A stretch of DNA of 64,000 nt from Anagrus nilaparvatae (Eukaryota; Arthropoda; Insecta; Hymenoptera; Mymaridae): NCBI GenBank assembly GCA_022575985.1, contig JAKSXM010000014.1:19282001-19346000 (forward strand). Reading direction: 5' to 3'. The notes below the pieces were generated by a model that had not been told where the DNA came from, searched no databases, and was given only the letters and a program-made list of their open reading frames with translations. Both the position numbers and the translations under genes were made by a program. Positions 53,801 through 60,045 of this stretch are shown in pieces (position 1 is the first letter of the stretch; each line of letters begins with the position of its first letter).

Positions 53801-56800
53801 GCACATTTTATCTGCTTTCTTGGCCTTCCTATATTCAAGGGTAAATCAAGAATTTATCGAATTCATGTTTAATGTTTAGACTTTTTTGAATCGAATTCAA
53901 CTTCAAACTGGAAAATGGATTCCCTAGAATGCTCTAGATTTATCAAATTAAATTTTAGATTATTAGAAGTTTAAAAAATTTTTTTTAGAAACTTTGTCCT
54001 GAAATCCTGTTCATAGCTTTTCCGATTGAATCAACCTGAAAATATTCAACAACTTTGAACATTTCACATAAATTATCACTTATTTTTTAATGGGGAGTTA
54101 GCCTGAGATCCTTGGCGACAACTTCTCTAAAAAATTTTCATCTGTAGATAATGCATGATAAATTAAAAAACAAATAAATTAAGTCAAAAATACATAAAAA
54201 TCTAAACATTTTTATAATTCTACACTAATTTGCTAATTTGGAATGTGAATTCAGAGTTTTTAAATTTAAGATTTTACCTAATAATTTAATTTTAATTTGA
54301 TTAAATTACAACCTTCCTCGATAACCAAAAAAAAAAAAATAATACTATTTAAATAGCAATTTGGAAAAAAAAAATGTATATAAATAGCAAGATAAATAGT
54401 TTCTTGAACAAACATAATCAGATTATTTAGATTTTCTTTAAGAGCATGCTATATACATTCAATGTGACCTTCAATACATCTCTCTTTAAAAATCAATGTG
54501 CAAAATGAGAGAAAAAAAAGGAAATATATATATAGTATGTAGTATTATATTATAGTATAGCGCAAGTATACTATATTATGCACTTTTCATACGTTGGTAT
54601 ATCAAAGAATATATTGGTTGTATATTCCCCTTCACTAAAAATTCATCAGTTTAAAAAAGAAGCCAAGTGTTTAAAAAAAAATGGTATTATTTCTCTTAGA
54701 TGAACGTTTTATAATTTCTCGCAGATTTTTTTGATAGAAAGTCTTTTTTAATAGAATATTTATTTACTAACAAGGAGAGAACGCCACATTTGGAGACACC
54801 AAATCTCTTTGAAATGTGCTTCGTGTTTTGAGTGTATTGTTAAATAAGCCAGAAGGGGCTTTTTACTCCTTCTATGCTATGTAATGGAACAAAATATATT
54901 CAAGGCTCAATGATGGGTTTTATATTGGTCTTGTTTTCTAATCTTTGATTTTCCATTTAATCTCAGTTTCTTCATTTCATTGCTTATGATGAGCTTTAAG
55001 ATCGACAGGCTTTAATGAAATGTGGTATGTAAGGGGTTTTAGAGCCTATAATTTTCTAATTCTAGGACTTTTGGGATTTAATCAAATGTAAAAAATAGAA
55101 TTGCTTTATAAATTATCCTCTATAAGTTGTTTGAGATTATTGAAAAATTTGATTAATTATTGATTTTAAGCTTTAAAAAAAGTGAAGAAAAAAACTGCAA
55201 TAAGTACTGAAGTATTACATATTATGAGGTATATATAGCTTATATATTATAAGCTCATTCAATAAAAAGCAAACTTTTAGGCAAAAAAAACAGACAGCAA
55301 TAAAACTTTTTTTTTAATTTAGACTTTAAGGAGAATTTTTTTTCGTGACATGTTTAGCCAGTTGTCAAGAAAAAAAAAATTCATAATCTCTTGTTGCATA
55401 AGCTAGATGAGTCTTTTTAGATATTACCTTATTTTTTGTTACTTTGACTTTCTATATTTCTAATTATTTTCAAGAACATTATCATGAAAATTACTAAATA
55501 AATAAAACTGATAATTAAAGTCTAGACAGTTCGTAACTTCTTTGCAAGAAAGGCATTTTTATTTTAATCGAATCATGCTGCTGGTTATTATATGCATCAA
55601 AATGTAATTGTTTTATTTGTAAAATTAGCAAAAAAGTGTAAGTTGGAAAATAATTTAAAAAAATTATTCGCTCAGACTATGACGTTTCCCGAGTAACACT
55701 ATCGTGTAAAATAACACAATATAGTTATAATATCTCGTATTCCCGTTATGACTAAAAACGTAAAAGCATTAAAAAAATCTAAAAAATCAGCAAAAATATA
55801 AATAAATTTATATAATAAGAAAAAGGCGTTAAAAATAGGTAAAATAAATTTTTACACAAGTCTCGAGTAAAAGTATTTGTGCATTTTCACTAAAATTTTA
55901 CTTTGTAAATTGAATAATAATAATAATAATAATCATAATACGTACCTTCAACGTATACTATTATTGTGGAATAAGATAAATTTTAGAAAGAGGAAGTTAT
56001 TGATGTCAGTGCTCTTTTAGGTATATAAGAGAACTTTCTTCGCTCGTTTACCGTCGGAAAATTTACTCTTTTCTATACACAATACTCTTTTAATAAATTA
56101 TTATGTTTTTTTTCTTCAAGAAAGAGAAAGATTTTATGGATTTTAGTTACTAGAGGGTTCAAAAAGTAAGAGAAAATTAGTCAAAAAAAATGTAATATAA
56201 AAATGAGTGATTTATGGTATACTTGATAATTATTTTATTTTTTTATAAATTAGGTCATTTTAGAGAAAATTTTTAAAAGGAAGTTTTTTATAATTACATA
56301 AGTGCTTTTATAAATATTTTTTTTTATGAAGAAAATTTATAAAACAACAAAATAAAAAAAAGATGTGTGGGTCTTTATTGTAAGTCATTGAAGTATTTAA
56401 AAAATAACAAAAGACAATTAATTATTATTTTAATTATCAATGCATAAAATAATATTTGAGATCTCGAAGTATCTGAATCATACCTCGAATCATAATTAAC
56501 AATTTTTTTTTAAAGAAAAATGTTTTGGGGGCAATTTTTGGAGATTTTAATTTTATTTTAAGTTTTGAAGCTAAATTTTCAATTTTTCGTTTAAATTATC
56601 ATTAGCATTGTTTGTTAGAAACTTTAAAACGAAAAATTTTAATTTAAAAAAAAGGTCATTATTAAACATACCCAAATTAGAAAAGTTTGCATAAAATTTG
56701 TCAAGTTTTTTCTGATAAAATATAAAATAAAAAATGTATTTTTTCATAATACCTAAAAAGTTTTTTAAATGATACTTAATATTATGGTATAAAATTACAT

Positions 56801-59800
56801 GTTAAAAATAAAAAAATATTGCAATTTTTATTAAGTTACGTGATTTATTACAATATATTTCATGACCTTTAAAGCAAAATATATTGTTTTTAGTAAACAC
56901 GTAGTATTTTAATTTATTTGAATGCTAATTTCTGTATATTAAAATATAAATTAATTCATTCTGGACTTGATAATTTTTCAACAAAAAAACATTTTTTTCA
57001 TTATTAAAATAAATTTCATTCCTAAATTATCCATATAAGTACAATAAAATTGCTATTGCAAAACACACATGCATCATAAATAATTGATTTAAAAAAAATG
57101 TTTGATAAACCGCTTTTACTTTTTGGCAAGCATCATTAGTTTTTTTAAAAAAGATTTATTTTATAAAATTTAAGAATCTTTTGTACTTATTTGGCAACAA
57201 TAAAATTAACTCTAAAATTCATCTTTTATTTCCTTTTCAAGGTAAAGTTGATTTTTTTTTCAATATAAATTTTTTTAATACAGTACACAAATTTGCTTTT
57301 TTTTTCTTTCTTTTTTTAGAAAAAGACGGATTTGTAAGTTATTCGGGCGTTAATTTACACGTACATTTATAAGTATATATGTATATGCATTATAAGCTCG
57401 ACCAAGTTTCGCCAGTTAATGCATATTTTTCTTGTTAGTTTTCTACACGGTTTTCTATACACACAAAACTTTTGCGCAGGTTTTTTTTATACATAATATA
57501 TTAGAAAGAGATAGAATTATGCATCTTCTTTTACTACTACTTCTACTTTTATGATTATTATTTTTTAAACAAAAATTACCTTCATTTTTTTAACTACGTA
57601 CCATTAGAAAAAAAAAGTTCTTAAAAATTTTGCCTAATTATGTATTATTAAATTTTTATTGATAGTTATTTGAAGAAAAAAAATTTTCATTAAATTATCA
57701 ATTTTTTTGCAAGGAATTTCCTAGCATACAGCTAGAAGTATTTAATTTAGAGATTTGATTTTAAATATTGTATGAAAATTAAACTTTTTTGTAGGTTTCA
57801 ATATTAATTAGTAAATGAAGAAATAATAAAAAATATATCTCAATTTTTTCACGATGAATTCATGTTAATGCTGCCATCTACAGATTTTAGTTGAAAAGAA
57901 AATCACTTTTACCTTTGCAGTACCCTTCAATGACCCATCAAGATACATTTTTTTTAAATAATCAAATTTTATCGAATAATTAATTATTAACCAAGGCTGA
58001 ACAAAACGTAGCATTTGATATTTAGCAGCTTTAATTTTCATGGAATTTTTAATTTACCAGTCATTAAAGATCAAAAAACTTGTTATTAATTCAGTTTTAT
58101 ATTGCCATTTCATCCTATAAAAACTCTTAAGAAAACGTGTATTAAGGGTTGAACATCCAAAACCAAACAATTTTAGGTCTAGTTAGCCGTCAAAACCTAC
58201 CTTGTTTAATGTATATAAAAGTTCAATATATTTAAAAACTATTTAATTATCATTTTTTATTGGGGGATTAAATTATCGTATTTTACCTAAGGGCTAAAAA
58301 CCCAATAAAACAGGGGTTTAAAAATTTTATTTGGAAATGCTAAATTTTTAAAGGGTTAAATAGCCCTGGGAATAATTTTTTTACATTACCCTCTGGCCTA
58401 ATTTTTTATATTATCAAGTGGCACGTTTTGTCCACCCGGCTCTAATGGGTTCAAATTATAATGCTGAAAAATAGGAAATTCGTATATTACGTAATCTTTA
58501 GAAAAAGAATCACTAAGAATTGCTAATTCTGACAGTAAGTGATTATTTATTTAAAATCATAATCAAGATTATTTCAAAAATTTGTTAGGCACCTTAATAC
58601 TTTAAAGAAACTTGATCAATTTTTTTGATAACAGTAACCAAATTTATTAACTAGTCTGTTAATCAGTAAATTTATGAATAATATCATTATGTTAAAAAAA
58701 TTAGAACAAATTTTCATTTCTCATAAAAAAAATTGTTTAGGCTTTTGTATTTATACTAATTTCATCATATATTCACAAGAAAATTTACAACTTTACTATT
58801 AGTGCCTTTTAATACTGTAAAAAAGTATTGGTAATTACCTATCATTAATTTTTTAATTAGCTTAATTAATTTAATTTAATTGACTTTTAATTAAATACAA
58901 ATGTAAAAAACATTTAATTTTTAATTAAGGAAATTAATAATGCAGAAAAATTTTTCTTCTGCGATTCCTTTGCTTTATTTAAGCCTTTTATGTAATTCAA
59001 TTTAATAAAGAAAAAAAGCATTAAATAAATAAATTTTTTAGGCATTGTCTGTTGCAGAGATTTTACATTTTTAGCAAATGAATTTGATATGTTTTATATT
59101 ATGACATTATCGAAGAATATATATACTAACGTAGTATATATATTATTTGATATTAAATATACAAATATAAATTAAGTTAAAAGTTTTATTTTAAATAAGC
59201 TTATGTTTTTAAGCGATAATATATTTCATAGCAATTAAAATATACTTTAAGTAGTTTTTTTAAAATTTTTTTAATTAAAAATAATTTTCTAGATGTTTTA
59301 GGATTAAGGGTAAAATGTTCCTCAAATCCACTTCCCGAACGATTGGCTATAAAACGATGTTCAAAAGATGAGGACTGTGAAGGAGGAAGTCGCATATGTT
59401 GTCCTGACAAATCCAATCGGAAACTCTACTGCCGAACTGCTGTTCCGATTTGGTCAGAATCAGCAAAACAGCAAAATTTAGGTAAATATTAGTTATTTAA
59501 AAGTAGGATTCTACAGTTCTAGTAGATGGAAATTAAATATTAATATCAATCATAGGATTAAATTTATTGGGATATGTTCAGTGCCAAGAAGCTCCTCCTC
59601 CGTTATTGGATATATTTTTAAAATCATGTGATAGAACTATTGATTGTTTGCCAAATTTATGTTGTCAAGAAGGAGATAGAAAAGTTTGTCGGCCACCAAA
59701 AAAATCTATTATAGGTTTAATAAGTCAGGCGACGCAAGTAAGTAATATTAAAAAAAAATTGAGTACGTACCTGTTAATTTAATGTATTTTATTTTTTTGT

Positions 59801-59829
59801 TTGTTTAGAGATTAGCAATAAAAAATTAA
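11710..59829 (+). CDS. Secreted WAP-like protein with three six-cysteine modules (five exons)
   Basis: Exons: 11710-11839, 29750-30025, 59293-59481, 59556-59737, 59809-59829. Joined phases are 1,1,1,0 and give 265 aa ending RLAIKN. Residues 20-31 are a hydrophobic signal-peptide core ending near TKA36, so the protein should be secreted. Met16 is an alternative start. Residues 59-74 are Asn-rich. Three modules follow at C85-C121, C144-C182 and C208-C243. All read C-x13-15-C-x5-C-x4-8-CC-x3-9-C, the adjacent-Cys core of WAP four-disulfide domains but with six instead of eight cysteines. Each module sits in its own exon. Known WAP proteins are protease inhibitors or antimicrobial; neither is shown here. 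Introns 1 and 2 are 17.9 and 29.3 kb and packed with transposons, while introns 3 and 4 are 74 and 71 bp. The exon 3 start could instead be 59302, which also keeps phase. A conserved insect family is likely; exon 1 linkage is the least certain part. Confidence 0.75.
11909..12141. mobile_element. hAT-superfamily MITE, 233 bp, with 8-bp target duplication
   Basis: The 8-bp duplication ATAAATAC is at 11901-11908 and 12142-12149. Terminal inverted repeats are TAGGGGTGTGCGGTTACCC / TAGGGGTGTGCAGTTACCC, followed by a GGGTACCCGA-type subterminal repeat. The terminal motif and 8-bp duplication fit the hAT superfamily. It has no coding capacity. It lies 69 bp inside intron 1 of the WAP-like gene. A decayed relative is at 3041-3256. 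Confidence 0.88.
12494..15671 (-). pseudogene. LINE ORF2: endonuclease plus reverse transcriptase, disrupted
   Basis: The endonuclease part (15671 to 14926) has NANS, ETRLG (catalytic Glu), VYRPPD, GDWNAN (catalytic Asp/Asn), DSWIDTIFV and PNGHKIV, where SDH is usual. After a MITE (14920-14538) the frame resumes as DFDIES. A GA-dinucleotide slip near 14318-14330 and a 5-bp tandem duplication GTATAGTATA at 13981-13990 each shift frame. The RT part (about 13980 to 12494) has FRPIALL, FDFSKAFDNV, GVPQGSVLGPLLF, the YADD catalytic box (LLYADDLQIY) and LSLNTKKTQ. It ends IYLLKNDFR. With these lesions the element cannot make functional ORF2 protein. The frame is directly continuous with ORF1 across one TGA. 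Confidence 0.88.
14538..14920. mobile_element. Transib-like MITE nested in the LINE, 383 bp, roughly 124-bp terminal inverted repeats
   Basis: Ends read CACAGTGTGCCGA... and its inverse ...TCGGCACACTGTG. They are flanked by CGTCG at 14533-14537 and 14921-14925, a 5-bp duplication of the CGNCG type that Transib elements favour. Terminal inverted repeats run about 14538-14661 against 14797-14920 with scattered mismatches. Removing the insert and one duplication restores the LINE reading frame between LPDD and DFDIES. The terminal CACAGTG equals the RAG recombination-signal heptamer, as expected for the Transib/RAG lineage. A 6-bp GTCGTC duplication is an equally good reading of the flanks, so the superfamily is inferred. 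Confidence 0.75.
15672..16388 (-). CDS. LINE ORF1 protein (FP-domain-like nucleic-acid-binding)
   Basis: A 238-codon intact frame. The middle has REIFIPGF and HDLVLSIMRAKKSY. The C-terminal third has IFVNEVLS, AKSLGFKFVWY, GQFLVRWREG and ESISDL. This order (I-x-V-N-E-x-L, then G-x-K-F-V-W, then V-R) is the C-terminal pattern of many insect LINE ORF1 proteins and of the FP-type domain. The protein presumably packages the element RNA. It ends with TGA directly followed by CTAGG, in frame with ORF2. An N-terminal coiled coil or zinc finger is not obvious, so the 5' end may be truncated. Confidence 0.75.
   Translation of the reverse strand: MSAINITYNIQNLKKACDEYKNFIFISAMIQQPTDEVPIERREIFIPGFMDINNESNLHYVSFFILKVLLPSLSRTDITGVRIVKSNNPHATEARFPSFIISLISHDLVLSIMRAKKSYNYLTTGNIDLSLLNSEVASALPDRKIFVNEVLSTNERVKYISIKDTAKSLGFKFVWYCSGQFLVRWREGARSFAVESISDLTTIINSHKTVHPPQDALPHTSTINLPSQILGNQHHNNS
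16400..18209. other. WAP intron 1, transposon debris without a gene
   Basis: Between about 16800 and 17540 the composition is more balanced. Words recur such as GTCACC-GGGTGACCC (16960-16975 and 17091-17105) and ATTTGGATTCAG-GAC (17357 and 17509). These mark a decayed dispersed repeat related to the TTCAGTGACC units at 2152-2711. No open frame with protein-like composition. 17600-18200 is AT-rich filler. Confidence 0.45.
18210..18860. mobile_element. Fold-back element with arms of about 310 bp, TA flanks
   Basis: GTAGAGGAAATTATTACA at the left is matched by its inverse at 18843-18860. The arms pair almost throughout: ACTTTTAATTGGCGG, AAAAAGTTATGCTTTCAAA, CCCCTTTTTGGGGGTAAAA and GAGGGCTGTAACTTGAAAG are all mirrored, around a short loop at about 18515-18550. 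TA dinucleotides at 18208-18209 and 18861-18862 would fit a Tc1/mariner-type TA duplication. Non-coding. Confidence 0.85.
18863..21082. other. WAP intron 1, no gene seen
   Basis: AT-rich. TAAGGTATTAGGATAGTGA at 19298 and its inverse TCACTATCCTAATACCTTA at 19716-19734 bracket about 440 bp, hinting at a further inverted-repeat element. No protein-coding signal. Confidence 0.45.
19298..19734. repeat. Possible inverted-repeat (TIR) element, about 437 bp
   Basis: TAAGGTATTAGGATAGTGA at the left end is exactly reverse-complemented as TCACTATCCTAATACCTTA at the right end (19 bp). TTAA or TA may be the target. No coding content and no related copy was noticed in the window. Confidence 0.55.
21083..21363 (-). 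mobile_element. Helentron-associated candidate element, copy F
   Basis: Reverse orientation. It has CGGTTTGTGTAACTACACAACC (hairpin), CAACGAGCA, then AAGTCCATAAACTTAAAG and a long C run. It ends CCGAGCCAGACTTTTTCAAATA and ATGAACATGTTTCATGTT. Nearly the same sequence as copy G in the opposite direction 1.1 kb away. Confidence 0.65.
21364..22428. other. WAP intron 1, between two inverted element copies
   Basis: AT-rich and non-coding. It is flanked by copies F and G in inverted orientation, so the whole 21083-22694 segment could fold or behave as a composite. No gene seen. Confidence 0.45.
22429..22694 (+). mobile_element. Helentron-associated candidate element, copy G (best preserved short form)
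   Basis: AACATGGAACATGTTCA at the left and TGAACATGTTCCATG at 22646 form a 15-bp subterminal inverted repeat. The 3' end is GGTTGTGTAGTTACACAAACC, a stem-loop, followed by GGTTATAA. The interior has TTTGGCTCGGCG, a 12-base G run, and GGACTTAGAATATTTTCG. Length 266 bp. Confidence 0.68.
22695..28879. other. WAP intron 1, 6.2 kb without a recognised gene
   Basis: Mostly AT-rich. Patches of balanced composition at 24085-24260 (minus frame with WTRGRNPVLMLLRNSWSIPR) and 28315-28560 (minus frame with GPRYNYNDIRFVTRTKNPKQW) could be transposon fragments. Neither was recognised, and neither has splice sites that I can defend. Runs at 18301-style GGGGGTAAA words and other decayed repeats are scattered. 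Confidence 0.4.
28880..29649 (+). mobile_element. Helentron-associated candidate element, copy H, with internal insertion
   Basis: The left end is decayed (ATTCATAGGGAGGGGTATTTG). Three minisatellite units with GACGTTTT and G runs follow at 28930-29035. The right end at 29594 is GTGAACATGTTCCATG, then CTCGTTGGTTG, then AACCAGTTATAA. Around 29150-29590 an unrelated segment interrupts it, with GTTATGTG-GGTG-AAGGC words repeated three times. Its right end is only about 100 bp upstream of WAP exon 2. Confidence 0.55.
29750..30025 (+). CDS. WAP-like gene exon 2 (module 1)
   Basis: Acceptor TTGTTTCAG and donor AAAG-GTTAGT; phase 1 on both sides. Encodes VITIAQLANASAM, an Asn-rich tract (residues 59-74), and the first module with CPKEPLGAIA, CEKSIEC, RCCNKIC. 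It ends EPPHK. Codon composition is distinct from the flanking intron. Confidence 0.82.
30026..31266. other. WAP intron 2, first part, AT-rich
   Basis: Poly(A)/poly(T) tracts and low-complexity DNA. No repeat boundary or coding region recognised. Confidence 0.45.
31267..31690 (-). mobile_element. Helentron-associated candidate element, copy B
   Basis: Mirror of copy A across its length. It has CCGGTTTGTGTAAACACAACC (hairpin), CAGCTGAGGACTAGGTATAA, repeats of AAGTCCCTAAATCGATATTA, and three minisatellite units with C runs. It ends CCCTCCCTATAAACATG and TTCCATGTT. It has fewer minisatellite units than copy A. Confidence 0.68.
31691..33044. other. WAP intron 2, no gene seen
   Basis: 31700-31920 has balanced composition but no recognisable product. 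The remainder is AT-rich. Nothing further is supported. Confidence 0.4.
33045..33454. mobile_element. Fold-back element, 410 bp with arms of about 131 bp
   Basis: Left arm 33045-33175 and right arm 33324-33454 are near-perfect inverted copies. GGCTTTAACGATGATTAACC, CAACACTGATAGGTGTACG and CCTAACATGTAGTATTT are all mirrored. The loop of about 150 bp is AT-rich and non-coding. Ends are TTAATTAA-like, so TTAA or TA target duplication cannot be told apart from the terminus. Confidence 0.8.
33455..38159. other. WAP intron 2, 4.7 kb without a gene
   Basis: AT-rich. Contains the TTCG/ATTTAC-rich segment at 35716-36125. Also a moderately GC patch at 36150-36480 that gives overlapping open frames on both strands, best explained by A/T-run composition. 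No gene supported. Confidence 0.4.
35716..36125. repeat. Cryptic simple repeat of TTTCGAAAA / TAAATTTAC words
   Basis: About 400 bp built from permutations of short self-complementary words (AAATTTACTAAATTTAGTAAA, TTTTTCGAAAAAT, CGAGAATTCTCG). It begins with CACTGTAAAAAGTAAC, a terminus also seen at 5510. The sequence is highly cruciform-prone. It may be the interior of an inverted-repeat element whose right end I cannot find. Confidence 0.55.
38160..38290 (+). mobile_element. Fragment of the Helentron-associated candidate family
   Basis: TTTATAGGGAGAGGGATACTTTG, one GGTCAAATTTGTTTTATTTA minisatellite unit, and GGGACTTAGAATAATTTTG. This is the left part of the copy A sub-family only; the right end is missing. 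Confidence 0.5.
38661..38970 (-). mobile_element. Helentron-associated candidate element, copy I
   Basis: Reverse orientation: GTGTGTTCACACAACC (hairpin remnant), AGCAAGCATTGAACATGTT, then AGTCTCTAAATC and ATAATCTAAGTCCATG units. It ends TACTCCTCTCTATGAACATG and TTCCAGGTT. Divergent copy. Confidence 0.55.
39215..39350. repeat. Palindromic repeat, copy 2, with a 19-bp perfect stem
   Basis: TACCGCCGTTTACCCGCGC at 39215-39233 is exactly inverted at 39264-39282, leaving a 30-base loop. Downstream TGTTGATAAAAATCCATTTAACGC matches the segment following copy 1 (7764-8035). Confidence 0.7.
39431..42013. other. WAP intron 2, no gene supported
   Basis: AT-rich. A plus-strand frame at 40883-41134 with four cysteines (NCSLWGLKKKY, DPCLTYNIEPC) is the only patch with protein-like composition. 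No homolog was recognised, and other frames there are also partly open. CAGTAGAGGAAATCATTTC at 41251 begins a decayed relative of the fold-back at 18210. Confidence 0.35.
41251..41410. mobile_element. Decayed relative of the GTAGAGGAAAT fold-back element
   Basis: CAGTAGAGGAAATCATTTC, then AATTTTTGCATTTTTAAACG, then AAGTTCCAGCTCTTAAAA. The order parallels the left arm of 18210-18860. It ends in a G run. The right arm is not present. Confidence 0.4.
42019..43390. mobile_element. hAT-like non-autonomous element, 1372 bp, 5-bp duplication
   Basis: Terminal inverted repeats CAGGGGCGTAGCCAG / CTGGCTACGCCCCTG, flanked by AGTTA at 42014-42018 and 43391-43395. Subterminal GGGGGCGATCGCCCCCTCC is echoed near the right end as ATCGCCCCCTCC, and GGGCGCC words occur at both sides. 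The interior is AT-rich and holds a second inverted repeat at 42603-43070. CAGGGGC termini with a 5-bp duplication suggest a hAT5-type element. No transposase frame. Confidence 0.78.
42603..43070. repeat. Internal fold-back inside the hAT-like element
   Basis: Arms of about 190 bp: CATTTAAATAATATGGGAAT, TTTCAGCTTTCTAATTTTTTAC, AAAATGTTTTGAAAAGCTG and TAATAAACGTAAAAAAA are each mirrored in reverse on the right. Either a nested fold-back insertion or an extension of the host element's palindrome. Confidence 0.7.
43396..45100. other. WAP intron 2, AT-rich, no gene
   Basis: Only low-complexity frames. One structured spot, a cluster of TGATCA palindromes, is at 44741-44801. Confidence 0.45.
44741..44801. 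repeat. Cluster of ACTGATCAGT palindromes
   Basis: CTGATCAGTGAGA is tandemly repeated, followed by CTGATCAATGACTGATCA and ACAACTGATCAGTCA. TGATCA occurs five times in 61 bp. Could be terminal subrepeats of an undescribed element or a chance microsatellite. Confidence 0.6.
45100..45665. repeat. Dispersed repeat with GCAGTTTACC and AAAGAATG-CCCAAATCGCA inverted words
   Basis: AAAGAATGCCCAAAATCGCA at 45184 and TGCGATTTGGGCCATTCTTTA at 45232 are inverted. AAGAATGGCCCAAATCGCAC returns at 45546, followed by GGTAAACTGTGATTTGGGGC. GTCGCGCAGCGG and TGGCCGCTGACAAGAAAA also occur. The GAGGCGAAGCC and GGATGGTAAACTG words recur at 61390-61450. G+C is well above the surroundings. Confidence 0.6.
45666..49212. 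other. WAP intron 2, no gene seen
   Basis: AT-rich filler. At 47600-47758 a segment begins GATGGATCGAGACATC and ends GGCGATTGTCCCCTTCGCCC. It is related in its ends to 51098-51310 (inverse, GATGGATCCAGAAAC and CGGGGGGGGGGGCG), indicating a decayed element pair. Confidence 0.4.
49213..49579 (+). mobile_element. Helentron-associated candidate element, copy J
   Basis: The left end is decayed. A G run with GGTCAAATGTGCCATATTTGG and GGACTTAAAATAATTTCGATT is then interrupted by the small element at 49293-49391. The 3' end is AACATGTTCCATG, then TTCGTTGGTTGTGGG, then ACAAATCGGTTATAAG. Confidence 0.58.
49293..49391. mobile_element. 99-bp inverted-repeat element nested in copy J
   Basis: CCCGAATAGAATC-GAAGTATGGGC at the left pairs with GCCCATACTT-GATTCTATTCGGG at the right. 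The middle is CCGGGCCAGATC / GATCAGGCC-GGCCGGATC, GC-rich and nearly palindromic. A related GC-rich segment is at 51350-51430 (CATCCGGGGCAAGTGTCGGCC). Confidence 0.72.
49580..51540. other. WAP intron 2, mostly AT-rich, with a decayed element at 51098-51310
   Basis: No coding region. 50925-51110 has balanced composition. 51098-51310 contains a GCGGGGGGGGGGG run and ends GGATCCATCACTG, resembling 47600-47758 in inverse. 51345-51430 is a GC-rich relative of the element at 49293. Confidence 0.4.
51541..51816. mobile_element. Short hAT-like element relic, 276 bp
   Basis: CAGACACGTATCCGAAGGG at the left and CTGGTTACGTGCCTG at the right form an imperfect terminal inverted repeat. Flanks are ATAGC (51536-51540) and ATAGT (51817-51821), a probable 5-bp duplication with one substitution. 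Subterminal GGGGCCAAGGGGGCC is mirrored by GGCCCCCCTGAAATTTTTTG. Similar in plan to the element at 42019. Confidence 0.55.
51822..52333. other. WAP intron 2, AT-rich, nothing recognised
   Basis: Low-complexity sequence between the hAT-like relic and the tail of the truncated LINE copy. No frame, repeat boundary or RNA gene seen. Confidence 0.45.
52334..52728 (-). mobile_element. 5'-truncated LINE copy related to the 12238-16400 element
   Basis: The minus strand ends in a (TAA)n tail of about nine units (52360-52334) after AATAAAGA-type sequence. Upstream it encodes WGINSFQ, AHFWNNIPPCIRD, SYSRFKRSIR, which aligns with WGLNSFQ, AQFWNSIPPCIRD, TYSRFKKSIK at the end of the larger element's ORF2. 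Protein identity is high but the 3' UTR is diverged, so it is a sister subfamily. The break lies near 52728. Confidence 0.85.
52729..59292. other. WAP intron 2, last 6.6 kb, no gene seen
   Basis: 52740-53090 is a decayed dispersed repeat (AACGTATATGGGCG, TTTGCGGGTAGTTTTTGC, TTCGTGTTCAGCGATCC) sharing words with the tandem repeat at 2152-2711. The remainder is AT-rich with microsatellites and A/T runs. Open frames here consist of low-complexity residues only. Confidence 0.42.
59293..59481 (+). CDS. WAP-like gene exon 3 (module 2)
   Basis: Encodes KCSSNPLPERLAIKRC, KDEDCEGGSRICCPDKS, LYCRTAVPIWSE, ending KQQNL. Two acceptors keep the frame: TTCTAG at 59292 or TTTTAG at 59301. The donor is TTAG-GTAAAT. 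Both junctions are phase 1, so the exon is symmetrical and its module could have been duplicated as a unit. Confidence 0.85.
59556..59737 (+). CDS. WAP-like gene exon 4 (module 3)
   Basis: Acceptor CAATCATAG; donor CAA-GTAAGT, a perfect consensus. Encodes GLNLLGYVQCQEAPPPLLD, LKSCDRTIDCLPNLCCQEG, KVCRPPKKSIIGLISQATQ. The phase 1 entry matches exon 3; the exit is phase 0. The 74-bp preceding intron and 71-bp following intron contrast with the giant introns 1 and 2. Confidence 0.87.
59809..59829 (+). CDS. WAP-like gene exon 5 (last six residues and stop)
   Basis: The acceptor TTTGTTTAG with a T-rich tract opens AGA-TTA-GCA-ATA-AAA-AAT-TAA in phase 0, giving RLAIKN and a stop. Without this splice, exon 4 would read through its GTAAGT donor into a Lys/Ser tail. 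The consensus donor and acceptor make the spliced form preferable. Confidence 0.7.
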   Translation, partial: RLAIKN

Positions 59830-59876
59830 GAAAATTGACAAGACCAACAGAGGATAATTTAAGTATAATTAAAAAA

Positions 59877-59882
59877 AATAAA
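59877..59882 (+). promoter_or_regulatory. Polyadenylation signal of the WAP-like gene
   Basis: AATAAA 47 bp after the stop codon. Only about 150 bp separate it from the opposing RpS29 signal, so the two transcripts terminate within a very short convergent interval. Confidence 0.5.
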
Positions 59883-60033
59883 TGCAATTTTTAATTTTTT
59901 TTTGAAGTTTTTTTTACTGATTTATTATCATATACAGATGAAACATTCTTAATTTTTAATTTTCATATAAAAAAACTTTTGTACAGTTGAATGTAAGATC
60001 TGTTTATTTTATAAAATCAGAGTAATTTTTTTT

Positions 60034-60039
60034 TTTATT
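60034..60039 (-). promoter_or_regulatory. Polyadenylation signal of RpS29
   Basis: AATAAA on the minus strand 6 bp after the RpS29 stop. A second AATAAA is at 60003-60008. Either would give a very short 3' UTR, usual for ribosomal protein genes. Confidence 0.5.
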
Positions 60040-60045
60040 AAGCGT

